From Mycolicibacterium sp. HK-90 (GTDB taxonomy: Bacteria; Actinomycetota; Actinomycetes; Mycobacteriales; Mycobacteriaceae), in contig NZ_CP129613.1 of assembly GCF_030486405.1 (NCBI RefSeq), forward strand, positions 2,170,001 through 2,234,000: a DNA stretch of 64,000 nt. Reading direction: 5' to 3'. Positions 1 to 10,699 of the stretch are shown one piece after another (the first letter of the stretch is position 1; each line of letters starts with the position of its first letter). Below the pieces are notes generated by a model. It ran no database searches and was not told where the DNA came from. It was given only the letters and a program-made list of their open reading frames with translations. A program made the translations under genes and the position numbers.

Positions 1-1179
<1,179 letters not shown>

Positions 1180-1223
1180 CGATTTGGCCCCGGCCGGTTC
1201 TGCACGAGTGCGCGCAGCGGGGG

Positions 1224-2720
1224 TTACGGCATGATCAGCGTGCGCGATACCGGCTCGGCCACCGCCTGACGGCTGAAGATGCCGTGCTGCAGGGTGACCA
1301 GCAGTGCGTTGCGGGTCTCCTCGGGGGAGATGAGCTCATCGAACCCGAGGTGACCGGCCGAGCGGAAGGACGCCTCGAGCTCCATGCGCTTGAGCACCTC
1401 GGTGTAGTCCTCGCCGGCGTGGGTGGCGGCGCTGAGCGCCGCCGCGCCCATCGCGCCCATGGTCGCCCCCGGATAGGCAAATGTCGCCACCTGGTCGTCA
1501 AAACCCAACAGTGACATCACCATCGAACCGAATCCGAAGGCTTTCCGGAGCGTTACATGCAACTTGAGCGTCGTCGCCGCGGTCTGGGCGGCGAACATCC
1601 TTGCCCCGCTTCGCAGCACGCCACTGCGTTCGGACCGGCTGCCGGGAAGCATGCCGGGATTGTCGGCCAGGAAGACGATCGGCAGATGGAACGAGTCGGC
1701 GACGGTGATGAAATGCGCGGCCTTGTCGGCAGCGTCGGCGTCGATCGAACCGGCCATCACCTGCGGTTGATTGGCGACCACCGCGACCGGATAGCCGCCG
1801 AGATGGGCCAGCGCACAGATGATCGCGCGGCCGAACTTGGGCTGCACCTCGAACCAGTCGGGGCGATCGAAGATCTCATCGAGGACGGCCCGCATGTCGT
1901 AGATCTGCCGGTTGTCACGGGAGACGATGTCGAGAATCTCCGGGGTAAGCCGCGGTTCGGCTGTCTCGTCGGCGAGCCGGGTCGGAGGATATGACCATGC
2001 GCTGGAGGGGAAATAGGACAGGTAGCGCCGGATGTCGTCGATGACCGTCTCGTCGTCCTCGGCGTAGTTGTGGATCACGCCGCTGGTCAGCGCCACGTCC
2101 GGCCCGCCGAGGTCCTCCTTCGAGATGTCTTCTCCGGTGGACTCTTTCACCACCGGCGGGCCCGCGGTGAAGATCGCTCCCTGTTGGCTGATGATGCTGA
2201 AGTCGCACACCGGGGCCACCAGCGCACCGTGGCCGGCGGACGGACCGAGGATCGCCGACACGGTGGGCACCTTTCCCGAACACTTCGCCTGGGCGATCAG
2301 GTCGGTCGGGGTGCGTCCGTAATGCTCCCCACTGGGGCGAAAACCTGCGCCCTCCAACAACATCACCAACGGGATCTTGTTGCGCAAGGCCAACTCGGCG
2401 AGCCGGTAGCGTTTGGCGTTGCCGCCCGGGCCGATGCTGCCGGCCAGCGTGGTGAAATCCTCGGCGCCCACCATGACCGGTGTGCCGTCGATGCGGCCGG
2501 CACCCGCAACGAGGCCGTCGGCGGCGATGTCGCCGCCGACCAACGTGCCGAACTCCTGGAAGGTGCCGGGGTCGAGCAGCCGGGTGATACGTGCGCGGGC
2601 GTCGAGCTTGCCCTTGCCGTGGTGCTTGGCCAACCGCTCGGGACCGCCCATGCCGTGAGTGTGCTCACGTCGACGGGCAAGGTCCTCGAGAGTTTCCTTC
2701 CACTCCGGATCGTTCGTCAT
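1224..2720 (-). CDS. acyl-CoA carboxylase, carboxyltransferase (beta) subunit
   Basis: A 498-residue biotin-dependent carboxyltransferase of the AccD/PccB/MccB family, which moves CO2 from carboxybiotin onto an acyl-CoA. The N-terminal half carries the LEGAGFRPSGE segment of the crotonase-like fold. The C-terminal half carries NQPQVMAGSIDADAADKAA and FLADNPGMLPGS, the second acyl-CoA/biotin site. Length is slightly below the usual 510-540. The ATG at 2720 is preceded by GAGGACAG. No alpha (biotin carboxylase) partner is nearby, so it may work with a subunit encoded elsewhere. It is divergent from the LLM-P450 pair and shares a 137-bp control region with it. The exact acyl-CoA is unknown. Confidence 0.9.
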   Translation of the reverse strand: MTNDPEWKETLEDLARRREHTHGMGGPERLAKHHGKGKLDARARITRLLDPGTFQEFGTLVGGDIAADGLVAGAGRIDGTPVMVGAEDFTTLAGSIGPGGNAKRYRLAELALRNKIPLVMLLEGAGFRPSGEHYGRTPTDLIAQAKCSGKVPTVSAILGPSAGHGALVAPVCDFSIISQQGAIFTAGPPVVKESTGEDISKEDLGGPDVALTSGVIHNYAEDDETVIDDIRRYLSYFPSSAWSYPPTRLADETAEPRLTPEILDIVSRDNRQIYDMRAVLDEIFDRPDWFEVQPKFGRAIICALAHLGGYPVAVVANQPQVMAGSIDADAADKAAHFITVADSFHLPIVFLADNPGMLPGSRSERSGVLRSGARMFAAQTAATTLKLHVTLRKAFGFGSMVMSLLGFDDQVATFAYPGATMGAMGAAALSAATHAGEDYTEVLKRMELEASFRSAGHLGFDELISPEETRNALLVTLQHGIFSRQAVAEPVSRTLIMP

Positions 2721-2857
2721 CCCGCTGTCCTCACTCGTTGCGCAGTGCCTGGTGGCTCAGCCTACCGCCGTTGACCATACTGAATTGCTTACTGTAGCGT
2801 CGATGAGGTGGGTGGGTTCAACGTAGTCGACGAAGTTGGCAAAGGTCCGAGCTGCTG

Positions 2858-3913
2858 ATGGGCGACCCGGTTCCCCGCGTCGTCAAGATCGACCGCGGCA
2901 TCCCGAGTCGGCTGGCCGAAGTCCCCGACACCGCCCGCGAGCTCGAGGTGCACGGATACGACGGTTGCTGGACGGGCGAGATCAACCACGACCCGTTTCT
3001 GCCGTTGGCGCTCGCGGCCGAGCACAGCGAACGGATCCAGATCGGCACCAGTATCGCGGTGGCATTCGCGCGCAATCCGATGACGATGGCCCAGCTCGGT
3101 TGGGATCTGCAGACGTACTCGGGTGGGCGATTCATCCTCGGCCTGGGCACCCAGATCCAGCCGCACATCGAGAAGCGTTTCAGCATGCCGTGGAGTCATC
3201 CGGCTCGCCGGATGCGCGAGTACATCGAAGCGCTGCATGCGATTTGGGACTGCTGGCGCGACGGCGCCAAGCTGCGGTTCGAGGGTGAGTTCTACACCCA
3301 CAAGATCATGACGCCGATGTTCACTCCGGAACCGTCGGCCTTGCCCGCGCCGAAGGTCTTCCTGGCGGCAGTCGGTGAACTGATGACTGAAGTGTGCGGC
3401 GAGGTCGGCGACGGACTGCTGGCCCACGCGTTCACCACGCGGCGCTACCTGGACGAGGTGACCACGGTCGCGCTGCAGCGTGGGATGGACCGCAGTGGCC
3501 GTGACCGTCGGGACTTCGAGTTGTCCTGCCCGGTGTTCATCGTGACCGGTGCCGACGAACGCGAGATGGCCGCGGCGTCGATGGCAACCCGCAAACAGCT
3601 CGCGTTCTACGGCTCGACACCCGCGTACCGCAAAGTTCTCGAGCTGCACGGCTGGGGTGATCTGCAGACCGAACTGCACCGGTTGTCGCTCGATGGCCAG
3701 TGGGACGCGATGGGGGAGCTGATCGACGACGAAGTGCTCGCCGCTTTCGCCGTGGTGGCCCCGATACCCGAATTGGCTGCCGCGTTGCGGCGCCGCTGCG
3801 ACGGCGTCATCGACCGCGTGCTGCCCGGCTTTCCCGCCGCCGTGTCGCCGGAGACCGTGAACGCGGTGCTGCAGGAGTTTCGTGAATGCCCGCCAGTGAG
3901 GAGCAATGTATGA
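2858..3913 (+). CDS. LLM-class F420-dependent oxidoreductase
   Basis: A 351-residue luciferase-like TIM barrel. Visible family features are an early D-x-x-R-x-x-P-type start, DTARELEVHGYDGCWTGE, the strand QIGTSIAVAFARNPMTMA, GGRFILGLGTQ and the YIEALHAIWDCW helix, then PKVFLAAVGELMTEVCGEV and GDGLLAHAF. This arrangement fits mycobacterial oxidoreductases of the F420-dependent group, though cofactor choice is inferred from the genus. The stop overlaps the start of the following P450 gene (ATGA), so the two are translationally coupled. The pair probably acts on one lipid or terpenoid substrate. The ribosome site (AAAGG) is weak and distant, so the start is moderately certain. Confidence 0.85.
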   Translation: MGDPVPRVVKIDRGIPSRLAEVPDTARELEVHGYDGCWTGEINHDPFLPLALAAEHSERIQIGTSIAVAFARNPMTMAQLGWDLQTYSGGRFILGLGTQIQPHIEKRFSMPWSHPARRMREYIEALHAIWDCWRDGAKLRFEGEFYTHKIMTPMFTPEPSALPAPKVFLAAVGELMTEVCGEVGDGLLAHAFTTRRYLDEVTTVALQRGMDRSGRDRRDFELSCPVFIVTGADEREMAAASMATRKQLAFYGSTPAYRKVLELHGWGDLQTELHRLSLDGQWDAMGELIDDEVLAAFAVVAPIPELAAALRRRCDGVIDRVLPGFPAAVSPETVNAVLQEFRECPPVRSNV

Positions 3914-5139
3914 CCGTCCGCACGATCGACGATGTCGCCAAGAAGTTCGCCGACCCGTCGGCATACGCCGATGAGGCGACATTCCACGCGGACCTGGCCC
4001 ACCTGCGGGCCAACGCCCCGGTGTCCTGGGTCGAGGTCCCCGGCTACAAGCCGTTCTGGGCGATCACCAAGTACGCCGACATCATGGACATCGAGCGGGC
4101 CAACGATGTGTTCACCAACTCGCCCCGCCCGGTGCTCATGACGTCCGAGAACGACGACGCCCAGGCCGCAGTCGGGGTGCGCACGCTCATCCATATGGAT
4201 GATCCCGAGCATCGCGTCATGCGGGCCATCGGGGCGGACTGGTTCCGCCCGAAAGCCATGCGGGCGTTGAAGCTACGCGTCGACGAACTCGCGAAGATCC
4301 ACGTGGACAAGATGCTGGCCGCCGGCGGCGAATGCGACTTCGTCCAGGAAGTGGCGGTCAACTATCCGCTGTATGTGATCATGTCCCTTCTCGGCGTGCC
4401 CGAGGCCGACTTCCCGCTGATGCTGAAGCTGACGCAAGAGCTGTTCGGGAGCGACGACGACGAATATCAGCGCGACGCCGGCGATTCGATGTCCGCGCTG
4501 ATCGAGATGTTCCAGTACTTCACCGCGCTGACCGCATCCCGACGGGAGCATCCCACCGACGACCTCGCGTCGGCAATCGCCAATGCGCGAATCGACGGTG
4601 AACCGCTCAACGACATCGAGACGGTCTCCTACTACGCCATCGTCGCTGCGGCCGGGCACGACACCACCAGTGCGACGATCTCGGGCGGCATGCACGCCCT
4701 GATCGAAAACCCGGACCAGTTGGCACGATTGCAGGCCGACCCGGGCCTGATGGGTACGGCCACCGAGGAGATGATCCGTTGGGTCACTCCGGTGAAGGCC
4801 TTCATGCGCACCGCCGCGGTGGACACGTCGGTGCGTGGCACCCCGATCGCGGCGGGGGAGTCGGTGTTGCTCGCCTATCCGTCCGGGAACCGGGACGAAG
4901 AGGTGTTCACCGATCCATTCCGCTTCGATGTCGGTCGTGACCCCAACAAGCACGTGGCATTCGGCTATGGCGTGCACTTCTGCCTGGGCGCGGCGCTGGC
5001 GCGCATGGAGATCAACAGTTTCTTCAGTGAGCTTGTGCCGCGCCTGGATTCGATGGAACTGACCGGATCACCCGCACACACCGCGACTACGTTCGTCGGT
5101 GGGCTCAAGCATCTCCCGGTGCGCTACTCGCTGCGCTAG
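3910..5139 (+). CDS. cytochrome P450
   Basis: A 409-residue soluble bacterial P450. The I-helix oxygen-binding motif AAAGHDTT is near residue 248, the ExxR motif (EEMIR) near residue 285, and the heme loop FGYGVHFCLGAALAR places the thiolate at Cys358. I chose the ATG at 3910 rather than the in-frame ATG at 3886 because GAGGAG lies 6-7 bases upstream and the start overlaps the stop of the LLM gene. Together with the LLM oxidoreductase and the nearby amidohydrolase it suggests an oxidative catabolic cassette. I cannot assign a CYP family number safely. It is followed by a long inverted repeat that probably ends transcription. Confidence 0.92.
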   Translation: MTVRTIDDVAKKFADPSAYADEATFHADLAHLRANAPVSWVEVPGYKPFWAITKYADIMDIERANDVFTNSPRPVLMTSENDDAQAAVGVRTLIHMDDPEHRVMRAIGADWFRPKAMRALKLRVDELAKIHVDKMLAAGGECDFVQEVAVNYPLYVIMSLLGVPEADFPLMLKLTQELFGSDDDEYQRDAGDSMSALIEMFQYFTALTASRREHPTDDLASAIANARIDGEPLNDIETVSYYAIVAAAGHDTTSATISGGMHALIENPDQLARLQADPGLMGTATEEMIRWVTPVKAFMRTAAVDTSVRGTPIAAGESVLLAYPSGNRDEEVFTDPFRFDVGRDPNKHVAFGYGVHFCLGAALARMEINSFFSELVPRLDSMELTGSPAHTATTFVGGLKHLPVRYSLR

Positions 5140-5145
5140 CAACGC

Positions 5146-5203
5146 CGAGCAGACGCAAAATCGCCCAAAACCTCGTGGTTTTGGGCGATTCTGCGTCTGC
5201 TCG
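5146..5203. terminator. long inverted repeat, 27-bp arms, between convergent genes
   Basis: Arms 5146-5172 and 5177-5203 are complementary apart from one mismatch and enclose a 4-base loop (TCGT). The arms begin CGAGCAGACGCA and contain CGCCCAAAACC. The site lies between the converging P450 and amidohydrolase genes, the expected place for a two-way terminator. Arm length is well beyond that of a normal terminator, so it may also be a copy of a dispersed intergenic palindrome. No other copy of this exact sequence is in the window. Confidence 0.75.
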
Positions 5204-5217
5204 CGGGGAGGCCGGGC

Positions 5218-6504
5218 CTACTCCGAACCCGAGTTACCTCGGGCCGCGGCGTGCAGCGCGTCGCCGCGGGAGCCCTGTGCGTGATGACTGAGTGCCTGGA
5301 TCGAAACATCATGACCCTCAGCGGCTTTGCGGAGGGCGCCGACCGTCGCCTGTTCGCGCGAAATGTGCGTGAACGGATCGAACGAGTACCAGCGCATGGC
5401 GTTCTCATGGGTCATCTTGTTGATCTCGTCATCGGGCACGTTGTTCTCGGTCAGCACATCCCACAGCTCCTCGGGTGCACCCGGCCACATCGAATCGCTG
5501 TGCGGGTAGTCGGCCTCCCAGCTGATGTTGTCGATGCCGATCTTGTCGCGCAGCGCCACGCCAACCGGATCCGAGATGAAGCAGGTCAGGAAGTGCTCAC
5601 GGAAAACCTCGGACGGCAATTTGCCGCCGAAGTTCTGGTGGGTCCAGGTCGAGTGCATCTCGTAGGTGCGGTCGACGCGCTCCAGGAAATACGGAATCCA
5701 GCCGGTGCCGCCCTCGGACAGCCCGATCTTGAGGTCCGGGTAGTCCTTGATGGGCTTGGACCACAACAGGTCCGCCGCCGCCTGCACGATGTTCATCGGC
5801 TGGAGGGTGATCATCACGTCCAGTGGGGCGTCCGGGGCGGTGATGGCCAGCTTGCCCGACGAGCCGATGTGCACGTTGAGCACGGTGTTGGTGTCGCACA
5901 ACGCCTTCCACAGCGGTGTCCAGTAATCGTCGTGGAAGCTCGGGTAACCCATGGCCGCCGGGTTCTCGGTGAACGTCAGCGCGTGCACACCCTTCTTCGA
6001 CACCCGGCGGACCTCGTCGGCGCACGCCTCGGCGTCCCAGATCACCGGCAGTGCCATCGGGATGAAGCGGGCCGGGTAGGCGCCGCACCATTCGTCGATG
6101 TGCCAGTCGTTGTAGGCCTGCACCAGGGCCAGCGAGAACTCCGGATCCTCGGTCGCGAACAGGCGGCCGGCGAAACCGGGGAACGACGGGAAGCAGATCG
6201 AGCCGAGGATGCCGCCGGCGTTCATGTCCTTGACCCGCTCGTCGACGTTGTAACAGCCCTTGCGGATCTCGTCGAGGCCCTGAGGTTCCAGGCCGTACTC
6301 CTCCTTGGGCCGGCCGGCGACGGCATTGAGTGCCACGTTGGGGATGACGATGTCGCGGAACTGCCAGGTATCGCTGCCGTCTGGATTGTGCACCAGCCGA
6401 GGGGCCTCGTCGGCGTACTTCTTCGGAAGATGGTTCTTGAACATGTCAGGTGGTTCGACGATGTGGTCGTCCACGCTGATCAGGATCATGTCGTCTTTGT
6501 TCAC
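5218..6504 (-). CDS. amidohydrolase family protein (metal-dependent, amidohydrolase-2 type)
   Basis: A 428-residue TIM-barrel hydrolase/decarboxylase of the aminocarboxymuconate-semialdehyde decarboxylase-like group. The N-terminal metal motif is seen in SVDDHIVEPPDMF. Later parts include NVHIGSSG with a likely metal or substrate histidine, the strand KIGLSEGGTGWIPYFLERVD, and the terminal SWEADYPHSDSMWPG with the conserved Asp-His pair. It starts at GTG 6504 behind GGAGTGGG. Such proteins are common in mycobacterial lipid, sterol and terpenoid catabolic clusters, and the upstream P450 and LLM genes fit that. The substrate is not identifiable. An upstream sequence (CCATACGGTA on the coding strand) resembles one in front of the LLM gene. 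Confidence 0.88.
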   Translation of the reverse strand: MNKDDMILISVDDHIVEPPDMFKNHLPKKYADEAPRLVHNPDGSDTWQFRDIVIPNVALNAVAGRPKEEYGLEPQGLDEIRKGCYNVDERVKDMNAGGILGSICFPSFPGFAGRLFATEDPEFSLALVQAYNDWHIDEWCGAYPARFIPMALPVIWDAEACADEVRRVSKKGVHALTFTENPAAMGYPSFHDDYWTPLWKALCDTNTVLNVHIGSSGKLAITAPDAPLDVMITLQPMNIVQAAADLLWSKPIKDYPDLKIGLSEGGTGWIPYFLERVDRTYEMHSTWTHQNFGGKLPSEVFREHFLTCFISDPVGVALRDKIGIDNISWEADYPHSDSMWPGAPEELWDVLTENNVPDDEINKMTHENAMRWYSFDPFTHISREQATVGALRKAAEGHDVSIQALSHHAQGSRGDALHAAARGNSGSE

Positions 6505-6596
6505 GAACCCACTCCATTCACGACTGCCTTACCGTATGGCCGACAGTTTAGCCGTGCGCGACGGGTCCAGGCCAGGCGATCAGCAGATTCGTCGGC

Positions 6597-6800
6597 TCAG
6601 CAGCAGCGCGCGCCCGGATTGGCCTCGGTGTTGCGGTGTCGCATCTTCCAGTAGTCGCGCTCGGAAAGCACCGGCTCGTCCGGGTGCGTGCGCTGCCGGT
6701 GTGTCACGTAGCGGCGATAATGGTTGTCGCCCATCAATGTTGACCAGTACCACCCGATGTGGCGTGCGGCCTGGCGTGTGCTCCGGGCAAGGCGTCCCAT
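6597..6800 (-). CDS. YbdD/YjiX family small protein, CstA partner
   Basis: A 67-residue basic protein with the YbdD/YjiX pattern: GWYWSTLMGDNHYRRYVTH in the middle, then HPDEPVLSERDYW and a C-terminal cysteine pair. These proteins are encoded just after CstA-type pyruvate/peptide transporters and are thought to be needed for uptake, although the mechanism is not settled. The start at 6800 is supported by AGGAGGTG seven bases upstream. It overlaps the end of cstA by 67 bases, so translation of the two is probably coupled. Confidence 0.88.
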   Translation of the reverse strand: MGRLARSTRQAARHIGWYWSTLMGDNHYRRYVTHRQRTHPDEPVLSERDYWKMRHRNTEANPGARCC

Positions 6801-9040
6801 TGTTTCTGCACCTCCTTCTCTACCGACGTGGCGATCAGCCCGGACGGGGCGAAGATGCGCGACGGCACCTCCTCGTCCTCGGTCAAGGGCCGGCCGGTGC
6901 CGCGCAGCGCCTGCAGGGCCATCACCACACCCGCGACGAAAACGATCAGCACCAATACCGCGAACACCACGGACAACGTGCCCTGGATGAACGTGTTGCG
7001 GATGACGGCATCGATCTGGTCGGGGTTCTTGGCCGCCCCGAACGACGACTGCCCGGCCTCCCTGGCCGCGACATACTGAGAATGCTGCTTCCAGTAGCCG
7101 ACCTTGGGATCGCCCGAGAAGATCTTCTGCCACGAGGCCGTCATCGTCACCGTCAGGTCCCACAGCAGCGGAATACCGGGAATCCAGGCCCATTTCACCA
7201 ATCCGCGTTTGATCACCACCACGGTGACCACCGTCAGCGCGATCGCGGCCAGCAATTGATTGGCGATACCGAACAGCGGGAACAGCGTGTTGATACCGCC
7301 CAGCGGATCGGTGACACCCATCAGCAGGATCGAGCCCCACGCGGCGACGACGATGACCGAACAGGCCCAGGCACCCACCCGCCAGCTGGGGTTGCGCAGT
7401 TTCTTCAGCGGGCCACCGAGGTTGCCCAGGCCGTCGGACAGCATAAACCGCGCGACGCGGGTGCCGGCGTCGACCGTGGTGAGGATGAACAACGCCTCGA
7501 ACATGATCGCGAAGTGGTACCAGAACGCCTTCAGGCTGGCGCCGCCGAACACCTGGTGCAGCACCTCGGACATACCGAAGGCCAAGGTGGGCGCGCCGCC
7601 GGTGCGCGACACGATCGACTGTTCCCCGACGCCTTCGGCGGCCGCGTCGATCTCCTGAGCCGTGATGGGCTGGCCCGACAGGCCGAGGCCGTTGACGTAA
7701 TCAGCGGCGGTTTGCGCGGTGGTGCCGGTGGCCGCGGTCGGCGCGTTGATCGCGAAGTACAGGTGCTGGTTGAGGATTGCCGCGGTGATCAGGGCCATGA
7801 TCGCGACGAACGACTCGGTCAGCATGCCGCCGTAACCGATCAGCCGCATCTGGCTTTCCTTCTCCAACAGCTTGGGCGTGGTGCCCGAGGAGATCAGCGC
7901 ATGGAATCCCGACAGCGCACCGCAGGCGATGGTGATGAACAGGAACGGGAACAACGAACCGGCGAACACCGGGCCGGTGCCGCTGCCGGCGAAGGTCGAG
8001 ATCGCGGGCGCCTCCATCACCGGGCGGGCGATCAATATGCCGACGGCCAGCAGCGCGATGGTGCCGACCTTCATGAACGTCGACAGATAGTCACGCGGGG
8101 CCAGCAGGAACCACACCGGCAGCACCGAGGCGGCCAGGCCGTAGATGATGATGCACCACGACAGGGTGACCTTCGACAGGGTGAACCAGTCGGCACCCCA
8201 GGAGGTTTCGGCCACCCAGCCGCCGGAGACCACCGCGAGCAGCAGCAGTGCCACGCCGATCAGCGAGACCTCCGATACCCGGCCGGGCCGCAGGAAGCGC
8301 AGATACAGGCCCATGAAGATGGCGATCGGGATCGTCATCGCGATGGAGAACACGCCCCACGGGCTCTCGGCCAGCGCGTTGACCACGACCAGGGCCAGCA
8401 CCGCCAGCAGGATCACCATGATCACCAGCACGCCGACGATCGCCGCCACACCGCCGACCACGCCGAGCTCGTCGCGCGCCATCTGGCCGAGCGACCGGCC
8501 GCGCCGCCGCACCGAGATCGACAACACCAGGTAGTCCTGGACGCAGCCGGCCACCACCGCGCCGATGATGATCCAGATGGTGCCGGGCAGGTAGCCCATC
8601 TGCATGGCCAGCACCGGGCCGACCAGCGGGCCCGCACCGGCGATCGCGGCGAAGTGATGGCCGAACAGCACCCGCCGGTCGGTCGGCATGTAGTCCGTGC
8701 CGTTCTCGAAAAGCTCTGCCGGAGTGGCATTGTCGTCACGCGGCCGGACGATCTTCATCTCGATCAGCCGGGCGTAGAACCGGAAGCCGATGACATACGT
8801 GCAGATCGCGGCGATGACGAACCACACCGCGTTGACGGTCTCCCCGCGGAAGAACGCGATCACCGCCCAGGCGACCGCGCCGAGCACCGCGATGATCGCG
8901 AAGATCGCCTTGTGCTTGGCGCCGATCGGCGAGCGGTCGATGATTGCCACCGGGGGGAGGTCTTTGTCGGTGCGGATATAGGTGACGTCGCCGTCGTGCT
9001 CCTCGATCCGATCCGCCGGTGGGGCATCCGGTGTTGCCAC
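6734..9040 (-). CDS. cstA: carbon starvation protein CstA, pyruvate/peptide transporter
   Basis: A large polytopic inner-membrane transporter, about 768 residues, of the CstA/BtsT family (orthologue of Rv3063 by order and content). Many hydrophobic segments follow a soluble N-terminus. Characteristic pieces are FGHHFAAIAGAGPLVGPVLA, GFHALISSGTTPKLL and LFGIANQLLAAIAL. I prefer the GTG at 9040 because GAGGAGAGACC directly precedes it. An upstream ATG at 9091 would add 17 residues and has no comparable ribosome site. CstA proteins take up pyruvate or peptides when carbon is short. The gene is followed by its ybdD partner. Confidence 0.93.
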   Translation of the reverse strand: MATPDAPPADRIEEHDGDVTYIRTDKDLPPVAIIDRSPIGAKHKAIFAIIAVLGAVAWAVIAFFRGETVNAVWFVIAAICTYVIGFRFYARLIEMKIVRPRDDNATPAELFENGTDYMPTDRRVLFGHHFAAIAGAGPLVGPVLAMQMGYLPGTIWIIIGAVVAGCVQDYLVLSISVRRRGRSLGQMARDELGVVGGVAAIVGVLVIMVILLAVLALVVVNALAESPWGVFSIAMTIPIAIFMGLYLRFLRPGRVSEVSLIGVALLLLAVVSGGWVAETSWGADWFTLSKVTLSWCIIIYGLAASVLPVWFLLAPRDYLSTFMKVGTIALLAVGILIARPVMEAPAISTFAGSGTGPVFAGSLFPFLFITIACGALSGFHALISSGTTPKLLEKESQMRLIGYGGMLTESFVAIMALITAAILNQHLYFAINAPTAATGTTAQTAADYVNGLGLSGQPITAQEIDAAAEGVGEQSIVSRTGGAPTLAFGMSEVLHQVFGGASLKAFWYHFAIMFEALFILTTVDAGTRVARFMLSDGLGNLGGPLKKLRNPSWRVGAWACSVIVVAAWGSILLMGVTDPLGGINTLFPLFGIANQLLAAIALTVVTVVVIKRGLVKWAWIPGIPLLWDLTVTMTASWQKIFSGDPKVGYWKQHSQYVAAREAGQSSFGAAKNPDQIDAVIRNTFIQGTLSVVFAVLVLIVFVAGVVMALQALRGTGRPLTEDEEVPSRIFAPSGLIATSVEKEVQKQWDALPGAHARPHATSGGTGQH

Positions 9041-9154
9041 GGTCTCTCCTCGCTCGCCCAGTGTCTTACGCGTCGTGTGTGATCTTTTCATCGAGCCAAA
9101 CCGCGTGGCATCGAATCCCGGTTTCCGAACCCTAACCAGGAAGCTGCGCTCGGG

Positions 9155-10678
9155 TCAGGCGAGGAACGCGCGCACCGTTTCGATCGTGTCCGCTTCGTCG
9201 GGGGATTTGTCGTCCCGGTAGCGCAGCACCCTGGCGAACCGCAGCGCGACGCCGCCCGGGTAGCGGGTGGACCGCTGCACGCCGTCGAAGGCGATCTCGA
9301 CGACCTGCTCGGGCCGTACCGTGACCACCCAGCCGTCGTCGCCGACCTGCAGCTCCCGGAACCGCTCGGTCTGCCAGGCCAGCATCGCGTCGGTCATGCC
9401 CTTGAACGTCTTACCCAGCATGAGGAATCCGCCCGTCTCGGGATCCCGGGCGCCCAGGTGGATGTTGGACAGCTTGCCGGTGCGGCGACCCGAGCCCCAT
9501 TCGACCGCCAGCACCACCAGATCCAGGGTGTGGACCGGCTTGACCTTGAGCCAGCCGGCACCGCGGCGGCCGGCTTCGTACGGGGCCGTGGGCGACTTGG
9601 CCATCACGCCCTCATGACCGGCGGCCAGGGTGCGGTCCAGGAACTGCTGCGCGACGGAGGCGTCGGTGGTGACGACGCGATCGACGCGCCGGTCTCGCGG
9701 TACCAGCGCGTCGAGTGAGGCCAGCCGCCGTTCGGTGGGCAGGTCGAGCAGGTCCTGACCGTCGAGGTGGAGCAGATCGAAGAAGAACACCGACAACGGT
9801 TCGAGTCCGTTCGGCGACTTGCGGCCGAACCGGGCGGCGGTGACCTGGAACGGCTGCGGACGGCCGTCCGGGCGCAGGGCGATGGCCTCGGCGTCGGCGA
9901 TCAGATCGGTGGCCGCCAGCGCCAGCGTCGCCTCGACCACCTCGGGCAGGCGGTGGGTGACGTCGTCCAGGCTGCGGGTATAGACCGACACGTCGGCGCC
10001 CCTGCGGTGGATCTGGACGCGGGCACCGTCGAGCTTCGCCTCCAGAATCGCTGTGCCGCCAAGCCGTTCGAGTGCGTCACCGACTCCGGTCGCGGTCTGA
10101 GCGAGCATCGGACCGACCGGGCGCCCCACCTGCAAGCCGAACTCGGCCAGCGCGGAGCGTCCGTCGGTCAACGCGGCCGCGGCCACGACAGGCAGATCTC
10201 CGGCGAGCATGGCCGCTCGCCGAACCTCGGCCGCGGGAATGCCGGAGGCCCGGGCGACGGCGTCGGCCATCACCCCGATCAGGGCGCCCTGGCGCAATTC
10301 GCCACTGAGCAGCCGGCGCAGGAAAGCCTGTTCACCCTCGGTCGCGGCCCCGAACAACTCGCGGACCAACTCGGAGCGCAGGGCCTGAGAACCCTTGCCC
10401 GAGACCGCACCTATCCGGGTGAAGCGCTCGTCGACCCCGTCAACCGTCAACTCCGGAATTCCGGCCGGCGTCGGCAGCGAGCGCAATGCGGCCCAGCCGA
10501 CACCGATCTGGCGTTGGGGGAGTTCCCCGGACAGCCATGACACCGTGACCGCGACCGAGCGGGCGTCCCCCTCGGCGGCGACCAGGGACAGCAGGGTGGC
10601 GATGCGGTCGATCTTGGCCAGCCGCGCCGATGCTCCCGCGATGTCGGCGGATGCGGCGGCGATGTCGGCGAGCAGCAC
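9155..10678 (-). CDS. ligB: ATP-dependent DNA ligase LigB
   Basis: A 507-residue ATP-dependent DNA ligase, orthologue of M. tuberculosis Rv3062 by sequence character and by position beside cstA. It has an N-terminal DNA-binding domain (about residues 1-190). The nucleotidyltransferase domain follows, with the adenylated lysine in [13 protein letters not shown] (Lys215). Next come motif IV-like EGVMAKSP, motif V GWLKVKP and a C-terminal OB domain. It is not the essential NAD-dependent replicative ligase, so a repair or accessory role is likely. It starts with GTG at 10678, 21 bases after the stop of the GatB/YqeY-domain gene, so the two probably form one transcript. Confidence 0.93.
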   Translation of the reverse strand: MLLADIAAASADIAGASARLAKIDRIATLLSLVAAEGDARSVAVTVSWLSGELPQRQIGVGWAALRSLPTPAGIPELTVDGVDERFTRIGAVSGKGSQALRSELVRELFGAATEGEQAFLRRLLSGELRQGALIGVMADAVARASGIPAAEVRRAAMLAGDLPVVAAAALTDGRSALAEFGLQVGRPVGPMLAQTATGVGDALERLGGTAILEAKLDGARVQIHRRGADVSVYTRSLDDVTHRLPEVVEATLALAATDLIADAEAIALRPDGRPQPFQVTAARFGRKSPNGLEPLSVFFFDLLHLDGQDLLDLPTERRLASLDALVPRDRRVDRVVTTDASVAQQFLDRTLAAGHEGVMAKSPTAPYEAGRRGAGWLKVKPVHTLDLVVLAVEWGSGRRTGKLSNIHLGARDPETGGFLMLGKTFKGMTDAMLAWQTERFRELQVGDDGWVVTVRPEQVVEIAFDGVQRSTRYPGGVALRFARVLRYRDDKSPDEADTIETVRAFLA

Positions 10679-10699
10679 ACGCCCAGCGTGCCACGGGGG

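Noticed and set aside
3886..3909. Upstream ATG at 3886 as the P450 start
   Set aside because: It lacks a ribosome site and would overlap the LLM gene by 28 bp. ATG 3910 has GAGGAG and the usual ATGA overlap.
6305..9082. A 925-codon open frame on the plus strand opposite cstA
   Set aside because: It is a by-product of GC-rich third positions. The translation is Arg/Gly/Asp/His-rich with no family pattern, while the minus strand encodes CstA with clear membrane segments.
9790..9815. GTTCGAGTCC-like sequence suggesting a tRNA T-arm
   Set aside because: It lies in the ligB coding sequence and no acceptor stem or anticodon arm can be built around it.
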